Part shown: positions 57,718 through 64,000 of the stretch, in pieces
Layout: each line of letters begins with the position of its first letter
Numbering within the stretch: position 1 is the stretch's first letter
Assembly (NCBI RefSeq): GCF_002929335.1
Contig: NZ_PJIL01000011.1
Coordinates: 101,676-165,675, forward strand
DNA from: Arthrobacter sp. Y81
GTDB taxonomy: Bacteria; Actinomycetota; Actinomycetes; Actinomycetales; Micrococcaceae
DNA length: 64,000 nucleotides
Direction of reading: 5' to 3'
Made by a program: the position numbers and the translations under genes
Notes under the pieces: model-generated
What the model saw: the letters and a program-made list of their open reading frames with translations, nothing else
Told to the model about the DNA's origin: nothing
Databases searched by the model: none

Positions 57718-58716
57718 GTGCAGATGAGTCAAGCGTTGGTGAGGATCGCGGCCGGGTGGCTGCTGGGCCTTATGCTTGCCATCGCCGGAGCCGTGGTGGC
57801 GGTCAACCTGGTGAACGCCTCAGTGGCGGGTCCCGAGCAGCCCGTGCGCGAATATCTGGACGCTTTGCAGAAGGGCGAGGGCGAAAAAGCGCTGGGTCTC
57901 CTGCGCGCTTCCGTGCCGCAGAGCGACGCCGCCATGCTCGACGGAACAGCACTGCAGACGGCCGCTTCCCGCGTCACCAACGTGAAGTTCGGCGAGACCC
58001 AGGAGCGTCCCGGAAACCAGGTCATGGTCCCCATGGAGTACACCATCGACGGCAGCAGGCTGAGCACCGAGTTCCTGCTGGAGCGGACCGGGACCGAATG
58101 GCTCTTCTTCAACAAGTGGGCGTTCGTGCCGGCAGCACTGCCTGTCCTGGAAGTCACCGTGGTCAACTCCAGCCAGGCCACGCTCAACGGCGTCCCGGTG
58201 AACATGCCCAACGGCCGCAATTCCTTCGCCGTCTTTTATCCCGGCGAGTATGAGGCCAGCCTGAACGGCGAATACTTCGCAGCTCCGGCCAGCCGCGCCA
58301 CGGTGTCCGGCCGTGACGTTCCCACAGCCCCGCTGAGCCTCCTGACGGAGGCCACCCAAGGGTTGAAGGACGCCGTGGGCTCCAAGGTCAAGGAATTCCT
58401 GGACACCTGCGCCGCGGAGGCCGTGAAGGAACAGAAGCTCCAGCCCGACTGCCCGTTCTACCACGCCACGTTCAACCGGGTGACGCCCGGGACCATCAAC
58501 TGGAGCATCAGCGAGTACCCGAAGGTGTCCATTGAGCCCTTCGGCGGCCGCTGGGTGGTGGCCCCGCTGGACGGGAAGGCACGGTTGGAGGCCCAGCAAA
58601 CGGACCTGTTCAGCGGCGCCGTGACCGACCTGAACGTGGAACACGACTTCAGCTTCACCACGCGGCTCGACGTCGACGGCGACACGATCAGAGTCACCCC
58701 GCTCCTCAGCTACTAG
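57718..58716 (+). CDS. Membrane-anchored hypothetical protein
   Basis: 332 aa. One N-terminal helix (AAGWLLGLMLAIAGAVVAVNLV) is followed by an extracytoplasmic region of ~300 residues. The first ~100 residues resemble a small NTF2-like or DUF4878-type domain (VREYLDALQKGEGEKALGLL). Then come beta-rich segments (ATLNGVPVNMPNG, AVFYPGEYEASLNGEYF). Two Cys (CAAEA, DCPFY) could pair. GTG 57718 or ATG 57724 starts the gene. Family not recognised. Confidence 0.65.
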   Translation: MQMSQALVRIAAGWLLGLMLAIAGAVVAVNLVNASVAGPEQPVREYLDALQKGEGEKALGLLRASVPQSDAAMLDGTALQTAASRVTNVKFGETQERPGNQVMVPMEYTIDGSRLSTEFLLERTGTEWLFFNKWAFVPAALPVLEVTVVNSSQATLNGVPVNMPNGRNSFAVFYPGEYEASLNGEYFAAPASRATVSGRDVPTAPLSLLTEATQGLKDAVGSKVKEFLDTCAAEAVKEQKLQPDCPFYHATFNRVTPGTINWSISEYPKVSIEPFGGRWVVAPLDGKARLEAQQTDLFSGAVTDLNVEHDFSFTTRLDVDGDTIRVTPLLSY

Positions 58717-58760
58717 GCTGCCGGCGGTTCCTTGGCTGGTGGCGCTCGTCGTCGCTGACA

Positions 58761-58811
58761 GAACTGGCCCGGCTCCCAACCCCAGGGGGGGGTCAAAAGC
58801 CGGGCCAGTTC
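58761..58811. terminator. Bidirectional terminator
   Basis: A 14-bp perfect stem, GAACTGGCCCGGCT (58761-58774) with its complement at 58798-58811, sits between convergent genes ending at 58716 and 58834. The loop contains a run of eight Gs (CCCAGGGGGGGG). Confidence 0.85.
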
Positions 58812-58833
58812 AGCATCCGTGGACGGCGGAGCC

Positions 58834-60849
58834 TCAGTCCATCCCGCGGAGGTCCAGGACCAGCTCCGTGTCGCCGTCGCCCTGCAGGACCACCGGGATG
58901 CCCCAGTCCTGCTGGTACAGGTGGCAGGCTGCGTGATCGGGGATCTCGCCGTCGGCCGTTTCGGGGCCGTCACAGGCCGCGGCGCGCGCTGTGATGTGCA
59001 GTATGCCCTCCGGAACGTCGGAGGAGAGCTCCAGCGTCCGACGCAGCCCCACTGACGTGCCGCCGCCCGCAACCAGCAGCTCGGGCGGGGTGGAGGAGAT
59101 CTTCAGCTGCGTGGGGTCGCCCCAGCGGTCGTCAAGCTTCTGCCCCGTGGGCGCCGTGAAGCGGACCGTGAGCTCCAGCGTGCCGGGGGCTACGGGGCTC
59201 TTGGGCCGGTGTGTCTGCACTGCGCCCTCGTCCACCTGCTGCGCTTCCTTGGGGATGGGCACGTAGATCAGCTGGTGTTTGTTTGCTTCCACCACCACCA
59301 GCAGCGGCTCGGAGCCGGCAGTGTGCGTGTGGTCCACAATCACATCGGACGGCTCGGACAGCCCCCGCGCAAGGGTGGACACGGTTCCGGTCGCGGGGTC
59401 GTAGCGGCGGACGGCGCCGTTGTAGGTGTCAGCAATCGCCACGGAGCCGTCGGGCAGCACGGTGACGCCGAGCGGGTGCTGCAGCCGCGCCTCAGCGGCC
59501 GGTCCGTCGCGGAAGCCGAAGTCGAAGAGGCCCTTGCCAACGGCGGACTCCACGGTGACCGTACCGTCGTCGTCAATCACCAGTTTGCGCAGCGCGGACG
59601 TCTCGGAGTCAGCCACCCAGATGTTGCCGTCGGCGTCCTCGGCCAGGCCGGACGACTGGGCGAACCAGGCCTCGTGGGCGGGGCCGTCCAGGAGGCCCTC
59701 CAGTCCGTTGCCGGCCACGATGGACACGACGCCGGACAGGGGGTCGAAGCTGAAGATCTGGTGGACACCGGCCATGGCGACCATCACGGCGTTGAGCTTG
59801 GCGGACCACACCACGTCCCACGGCGAGCTCAGCGCAACGTCCAGGGGATGATCGCTGAGCCGTCCGGTGAAGCCGGCCGCGTCCTCATCCACGCGTGCAG
59901 GCCCTGTTTCCAGCAGGCGCTGCACGCCGCTGCCGACGAGTGTGGTGACGGTTCCGTCCGCGAGGGACAGCCCGCGCAGGCGGTGGTTGACGGTGTCGGC
60001 AATCACGACGTCGTAACCGGTCTTCGCTGCCACGTCTTCCGGCAGGAGGACAAGGCCCTGCGGCTCGTTGAACTGTGCCGTGGGCTTGACGGAGTCGACG
60101 TCGGCGCCGGGGCCGTCCGTGTGGCCCTTGGTCCCGGAGCCGTAGGTGCGGAGCACCGTGTGGAAATCAGTGTCCAGCTCCACCAGGCGGTGGTGACCGG
60201 TGTCCGTGACCAGCCAGGAGCCGGCGTCGGGAGTCCCGGCGTCGGCTTCCGCGCTGGCTGGCTTTCCGGCAGCAGTGCCCCGGCCTGCCGGGAGGAAGAG
60301 TGCTTTGCCCGGGAACCGCAACGTGCCCGACGTCGGCTCCGGCGCCACGTACGGCCCGTTGCCGCGGTGCAGGGTCCCCTTCGCCTCGTGCACGGCGATG
60401 AGTTCCGGGATCAGCACGGACAGGCCGTCAGCGTGGCCTTCGCCGGACAGGTGGGCCACGATGTAGCCCTCGGGGTCGATGACCACCAGCGTGGGCCAGG
60501 CGCGGGCCGTGTAGGCCTTCCAGGTTTCCAGCTCGGGATCGTCCAGGACCGGGTGGTGGATCTCGTAGCGTTCCACGGCGGCGGCGAGGGCGACGGGATC
60601 GGCCTCGTGCTCGAACTTCGGGGAGTGCACGCCCACGGTCACCAGGACGTCGGAGTACTTCTCTTCGAGCGGGCGCAGCTCGTCGAGGACGTGCAGGCAG
60701 TTGATGCAGCAGAAGGTCCAGAAATCCAGGAGCACGATCTTGCCGCGCAGGGCTTCGAGGTCCAGGGACTTCCCGCCGGTGTTCAGCCAGTTACGGCCCA
60801 CCAGTTCGGAGGCGCGGACCCGGAGGTGGGTGCGTACGGTTTCGCTCAT
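58834..60849 (-). CDS. Thioredoxin-like domain plus NHL-repeat protein (NHLRC2-like)
   Basis: 671 aa. Residues 1-160 are a thioredoxin/AhpC-TSA-like domain with FWTFCCINCLHVLDEL (C48-I-N-C51) and the cis-Pro loop AWPTLVVIDPEG. Residues ~170-560 hold NHL repeats forming a beta-propeller (WLVTDTGHHRLVELD, VVIADTVNHRLRGL, IWVADSETSALRKL, VAIADTYNGAVRRYD). A C-terminal beta domain of ~90 residues follows. No signal peptide, so it is cytoplasmic. ATG 60849 overlaps the stop of the CopD-CtaG gene by 1 bp with AAGGA inside that gene. A redox role linked to copper or cytochrome oxidase is inferred from coupling. Confidence 0.88.
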   Translation of the reverse strand: MSETVRTHLRVRASELVGRNWLNTGGKSLDLEALRGKIVLLDFWTFCCINCLHVLDELRPLEEKYSDVLVTVGVHSPKFEHEADPVALAAAVERYEIHHPVLDDPELETWKAYTARAWPTLVVIDPEGYIVAHLSGEGHADGLSVLIPELIAVHEAKGTLHRGNGPYVAPEPTSGTLRFPGKALFLPAGRGTAAGKPASAEADAGTPDAGSWLVTDTGHHRLVELDTDFHTVLRTYGSGTKGHTDGPGADVDSVKPTAQFNEPQGLVLLPEDVAAKTGYDVVIADTVNHRLRGLSLADGTVTTLVGSGVQRLLETGPARVDEDAAGFTGRLSDHPLDVALSSPWDVVWSAKLNAVMVAMAGVHQIFSFDPLSGVVSIVAGNGLEGLLDGPAHEAWFAQSSGLAEDADGNIWVADSETSALRKLVIDDDGTVTVESAVGKGLFDFGFRDGPAAEARLQHPLGVTVLPDGSVAIADTYNGAVRRYDPATGTVSTLARGLSEPSDVIVDHTHTAGSEPLLVVVEANKHQLIYVPIPKEAQQVDEGAVQTHRPKSPVAPGTLELTVRFTAPTGQKLDDRWGDPTQLKISSTPPELLVAGGGTSVGLRRTLELSSDVPEGILHITARAAACDGPETADGEIPDHAACHLYQQDWGIPVVLQGDGDTELVLDLRGMD

Positions 60850-62996
60850 CAGCGTCCTTCCAGCTTTGAATTGCGGTCAGCCAGCTTGGCGTCGCGTTCA
60901 GCCAATTTGGCAAACATATCGTTGTAAGCAGTGAGATCGGCGTCGTTATTCCTGTCGGCCGCGCGGTCGGTCCGTTTGGACTCCCGGGCGTCGGCGCGCG
61001 ACCACATCACGGCGACGCCGATGGCCACCAGGAGGGTGGGTACTTCACCGATGCCCCAGGCCACTGCGCCGCCCATCTGCTGGTCCAGCAGCGCGGACGG
61101 CCCCCAGGCCCGGCCCAGGTTGCCGAAGTAGTCCGCGGCCAGCAGTCCGGTCCCGCCCATGATCGCTACGCCGAAGAAGGCGTGGAAGCCCATGGTGGCC
61201 AGCAGGAGCAGCAGGCGCATGGGGTAGGGCGCGCGGCGGGGCAGCGGATCGGTACCGATCATGCTCAGGACGAAGATGTAGCCGGTGAGGGCGAAGTGCA
61301 GGTTCATGAGCTCGTGGCCCACGTGGTCCCGCATGGCGTAGCCGAAGGCGTCCGAATAGTAGAACAGCACAATGGAGCCCGCGAAGTTGGCGGCCGCGAA
61401 CAGCGGGTGCGTGACCAGTTGGGAGAGCTTGGAGTGCACAAACAACAGCAGCCACTCACGGATACCGCGTGACCCGTCGCCGCGTGCCGGCAGGGCCCGC
61501 AGCGCGAGGGTCACGGGGGCACCGAGAACCAGGAAGATCGGAGCCACCATGGTGAGCGCCATGTGGTCCACCATGTGCGCGGAAAACAGCACGCGGCCGT
61601 AGACCGACGGCGGGCCGGACGTGATGTAGGTGAGGACCAGCAGCCCGATCACCCAGTTGACGGTGCGGAACCAGGACCATTTGTCACCCCGGCGCAGGAC
61701 CTTGGCCACGCCCAGGAAGTACGAGACCAGCCCAAAGACGGCGACGGCGATCCACAGCCAGTCCAGCCGCCATTCCGTAAGCCAGCGTTCCGGGGTCAGC
61801 TCGGGCGGCAGTTCGTAGCCGGAGAGGATGAAGGCCGGGGACGCGTCCGGGGCGAACGTGGTGGGCTGCGGCGGGGCCGAACGGCCCAGTGCGACGGCGA
61901 TGCCGGAGGTTGCGCCCATGATCAGAAGCTCCGCAATGACCAGCTGCCACAGCACCCGACGGGCGGACAGTGCGGCGCCCTTGCGGTGGAGCTGCGGGAT
62001 AACCCACTGGCGGTGCATGAGGCCGATGCCGCCGAGCATGAGGGTGGCCACGGCTTTGGCCAGCACCATTTGCCCGTACGCGGATCCGAACAGATCGTGC
62101 CAGCTGGTGATCCGGATGCTCGCGTTGATGACACCGGAGGCGAAGACCAGCACGAAGGCGAATCCGGCCAGCGAGGAGAACCGGCGGAGCGTGGGCTCGG
62201 TGATGTCTGCCTTGCCGGCCGCCTTGGTTCCGGTCAGGATGCCGGACAGGACGGCCAGCATGATGATGCCGCCCACCCATGCGGACACGCCGACCAGGTG
62301 CAGGGCCAGGGAGTTGATGGCGCCTTCGTGGTCGCTGGAGCTCGAGGAGTGGCCGATCAGGGCGATGGGCACCATGCCCACGAGCGACAGCACAAGGGTG
62401 ATGGCCAGCCCGGTCAGGGAACGCACACCAAACAGCGCGGTGGTTACGACGGCAGCCACGATGGTGACGGCGAGCCAGGCGCGGCCGGTCTCGATGTCCG
62501 TCATGAAGTAGACCAGCGCACGCGTGAACTCGGCATCCCCGGAGAGGGACTGGCCTGCCACGTCCGAGTAGGTCAGCACCAGCACCGCTATCGCGGACAG
62601 CGTCCACGCAGCGCCGGCAGCCGCCGCCACGGCCAGTGCCCGGGAGAACGCCGGGTGCTCCGGTGTGCTGGTGTCCTTGGACCGGGAACCGTTGGCGTTG
62701 CGCGGCAGGATGCCGACGGCGAAGATCAGGCCGCCGATCACTGTAGCCAGGGAGACGTTGTGGAGGGCCTTGCTGATGGGGAGCCCCCAGCGGATCAGGG
62801 CTCCGGGGTCGGACACCTCGCGTGCGGCGGCCGCTCCCGAGAACAGGAGGGCTGCTGCGAGGCCCAGGAAGAGCGCTGCCACGCCGGCGAGTTGCCACGG
62901 CCGGGAAATGCCCGCAGCGCTGCCAGCTGCCCCAGTCTTTCCCGGAGTGGGGGAAGGCTGCGGAAGAGTGGGGCGGGATTTTGCTGCTGAGGGCAC
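60849..62996 (-). CDS. CopD copper-resistance domain fused to CtaG oxidase-assembly domain
   Basis: 715 aa, about 15 helices. The N-terminal half is CopD/YcnJ-like (KALHNVSLATVIGGLIFAVG, LHLVGVSAWVGGIIML, FGSAYGQMVLAKAVATL). The C-terminal half is a cytochrome c oxidase assembly CtaG-type (DUF2243/caa3_CtaG) membrane domain (HMVDHMALTMVAPIFLVLGAP, HFALTGYIFVLSMIGTDPLPRR, MGFHAFFGVAIMGG) with clustered His. Probably moves or inserts copper for the oxidase. GTG 62996 start. Coupled to the thioredoxin-NHL gene. Confidence 0.9.
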   Translation of the reverse strand: MPSAAKSRPTLPQPSPTPGKTGAAGSAAGISRPWQLAGVAALFLGLAAALLFSGAAAAREVSDPGALIRWGLPISKALHNVSLATVIGGLIFAVGILPRNANGSRSKDTSTPEHPAFSRALAVAAAAGAAWTLSAIAVLVLTYSDVAGQSLSGDAEFTRALVYFMTDIETGRAWLAVTIVAAVVTTALFGVRSLTGLAITLVLSLVGMVPIALIGHSSSSSDHEGAINSLALHLVGVSAWVGGIIMLAVLSGILTGTKAAGKADITEPTLRRFSSLAGFAFVLVFASGVINASIRITSWHDLFGSAYGQMVLAKAVATLMLGGIGLMHRQWVIPQLHRKGAALSARRVLWQLVIAELLIMGATSGIAVALGRSAPPQPTTFAPDASPAFILSGYELPPELTPERWLTEWRLDWLWIAVAVFGLVSYFLGVAKVLRRGDKWSWFRTVNWVIGLLVLTYITSGPPSVYGRVLFSAHMVDHMALTMVAPIFLVLGAPVTLALRALPARGDGSRGIREWLLLFVHSKLSQLVTHPLFAAANFAGSIVLFYYSDAFGYAMRDHVGHELMNLHFALTGYIFVLSMIGTDPLPRRAPYPMRLLLLLATMGFHAFFGVAIMGGTGLLAADYFGNLGRAWGPSALLDQQMGGAVAWGIGEVPTLLVAIGVAVMWSRADARESKRTDRAADRNNDADLTAYNDMFAKLAERDAKLADRNSKLEGR

Positions 62997-63072
62997 CTAT
63001 CCATTGTCCGCTACCGGTGCCTGGGCCGCGAATCGGAGGGTTGGCTGCTGGCTGCCGTGTTGCGGTTAACGC

Positions 63073-63108
63073 AAAGGGAGCGGCAACCCTGAGGTTGCCG
63101 CTCCCTTT
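63073..63108 (-). terminator. Terminator of the HU gene
   Basis: A 16-bp perfect stem (63073-63088 with 63093-63108, AAAGGGAGCGGCAACC) with a CTGA loop, 21 nt past the HU stop. Confidence 0.9.
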
Positions 63109-63128
63109 CAAGCGTTGGACGCCGGATG

Positions 63129-63413
63129 CTACTTCTTGGAGACAGCAGCCTTCAGCTTCGAGCCAGCGGTCAGCTTGACGCTGTGGCCAGCGGCGATCTG
63201 GATGGTCTCGCCGGTCTGCGGGTTGCGGCCGGTACGGGCTGCACGGTCGGTGCGCTCAACTGCGAGCCAGCCCGGGATGGTGATCTTCTCGCCCGCGGCG
63301 ACAGAGGTCTCGAAAACCTCGAACAGTGCATCCAGCACGGAGTTGACGGCTGCCTGGCTGGTGCCGGCCTTGCCTGCTACCTCTGAAACAAGTTCACTAC
63401 GGTTCTTAGCCAT
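63129..63413 (-). CDS. hup: HU-family nucleoid DNA-binding protein
   Basis: 94 aa. AKNRSELVSEVAGKAGTSQAAVNSVLDALFEV is the dimerisation helix pair; GRNPQTGETIQIAAGHSVKLTAGSKLKAAV is the DNA-binding arm with the Pro that intercalates. The usual HU length; no Lys-rich C-terminal extension as found in mycobacterial HupB. GGAGG lies 6 bases before ATG 63413. Possible TAAGTT -10 near 63485 on the minus strand. The region 63,420-63,660 otherwise holds only this promoter. Confidence 0.95.
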   Translation of the reverse strand: MAKNRSELVSEVAGKAGTSQAAVNSVLDALFEVFETSVAAGEKITIPGWLAVERTDRAARTGRNPQTGETIQIAAGHSVKLTAGSKLKAAVSKK

Positions 63414-63668
63414 TGATGTCCTCCTGGACGGTCATGATTTCTGGAGCCTGCACGCGGCATGCGTACAAGCCACTGTTCGAAAACTTACCAGCTTGCCGCG
63501 GTCAGGTCCGCAAATTCCGCGTGTTTCCGCCATTTTTTGAGGTAAATCACCGGTTTTGAGGCCTTTCGAGCCCTTATTTCGCCATCAGCGGACGCTCCCC
63601 CAGCTTCCCCGGCGAACGGTGGGGTATCCTCCTCAGCGTCCGCCGCCCCCTCCGATATCCGCCGGGGC

Positions 63669-63817
63669 GACGCTCTCTCACTTTTTGGGGGAAATTCCCG
63701 GACGCTCTCTCAGTTTCCGGTGAATTTACGACGGCGGTGTGTGGCTTGGGTGCCGGCCGGCCTCTGCAGGATGTGAGAGAGGGTTGCCCTGGAGGGTGCA
63801 GGATGTGAGAGAGCGTC
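63669..63817. repeat. Head-to-head 32-bp-periodic core pairs between rRNA operon end and hup
   Basis: Forward cores lie at 63669-63680 and 63701-63712; reverse cores at 63774-63785 (TGAGAGAGGGTT, variant) and 63806-63817 (exact). Each pair is exactly 32 bp apart and the pairs face each other. Each reverse core is preceded by GCAGGATG. Another member of the family found at 0.15-0.88, 27.9 and 39.7-39.96 kb. Confidence 0.93.
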
Positions 63818-63878
63818 CTGGCTGTTCGGGTTTTTGGTGGTGTTGGGTGGTTGAAGTGTGTGGGGGTGGTTAACGTGG

Positions 63879-63912
63879 GAGAGCCCCAACCAGTTTCCTG
63901 GTTGGGGCTCTC
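63879..63912 (-). terminator. rRNA operon terminator
   Basis: A 15-bp perfect stem (GAGAGCCCCAACCAG at 63879-63893 with 63898-63912) around TTTC, about 12 nt past the 5S rRNA 3' end. Confidence 0.9.
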
Positions 63913-63923
63913 GACCTAATGGT

Positions 63924-64000
63924 TGTCCGGCGGTGACCTACTCTCCCACACCCTCCCGGGTGCAGTACCATCGGCGCTGTGGGTCTTAGCTTCCGGGTTC
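63924..64000 (-). rRNA. rrf: 5S ribosomal RNA (3' part, runs off window)
   Basis: The minus strand reads GAACCCGGAAGCTAAGACCC, then GCGCCGATGGTACTGC, GGGAGGGTGTGGGAGAGTAG and GTCACCGCCGG, the conserved 3' two-thirds of actinobacterial 5S rRNA. The 16S and 23S genes would lie beyond the right edge. The exact 3' end is uncertain by a few bases. Confidence 0.97.

Overview
The window reads as chromosome of a high-GC actinobacterium of the Micrococcaceae, most likely Arthrobacter or Pseudarthrobacter. Support comes from overall base composition, many apparently leaderless starts (TAnnnT followed 6-7 nt later by ATG/GTG), an actinobacterial-type SAM-IV riboswitch, a fused MrpA-MrpB antiporter subunit, a trehalose-phosphatase-like/GH15 fusion and the 5S rRNA sequence at the right edge. 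The genus is inference from protein style; no search was run.

Layout. 0-1 kb: end of a DinB-type gene and a GNAT gene with an internal deletion, flanked by head-to-head arrays of a 12-bp core repeated every 32 bp. 0.9-9 kb: an EAL protein and two divergent sulfur/amino-acid loci. The leftward operon has a flavin monooxygenase, an MIO-lyase homologue with an altered catalytic triad and a cystathionine-beta-synthase-like enzyme. The rightward operon is under a SAM-IV riboswitch (DUF1737, rhodanese, metZ, methyltransferase). 9-14 kb: small hypotheticals, a YbdK-type ligase, an XRE-MurA fusion and a lipoprotein. 14-17.5 kb: ykoEDC ECF transporter for a thiamine precursor under a TPP riboswitch. 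18-24.5 kb: complete mrpABCDEFG antiporter operon. 24.7-28.5 kb: UMF1-type MFS protein, KhtTU-like K+/H+ antiporter, dcd. 28.7-35.9 kb: secreted CAP-domain protein, tRNA-Gly(CCC), carboxyethylornithine-synthase-like dehydrogenase, MFS/LysR pair. 36-44 kb: putA, amino acid permease with divergent LysR, panD, AEC transporter. 44-52.8 kb: phosphatase-like/GH15 fusion, response-regulator PP2C phosphatase, luciferase-like oxidoreductase, a long secreted coiled-coil protein, a DUF1906 secreted protein. 52.8-55.9 kb: decayed genes (solute-binding protein, two NtaA-type monooxygenases, a GNAT) around an intact AraC/VOC pair. 55.9-64 kb: HerA-like ATPase, membrane-anchored protein, thioredoxin-NHL protein coupled to a CopD-CtaG fusion, HU, and the 3' end of an rRNA operon.

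The strongest unexplained signal is the family of 32-bp-periodic arrays (core GACGCTCTCTCA, usually followed by a TTCCTGC-like box). They occur at five places (about 25 cores), in strict register and mostly arranged as two arrays facing each other. In two cases the core itself supplies the stop codon of the adjacent gene. The second most interesting item is the monooxygenase/MIO-lyase-like/CBS-like operon, which looks like an uncharacterised route for sulfur or nitrogen recovery from a modified amino acid.
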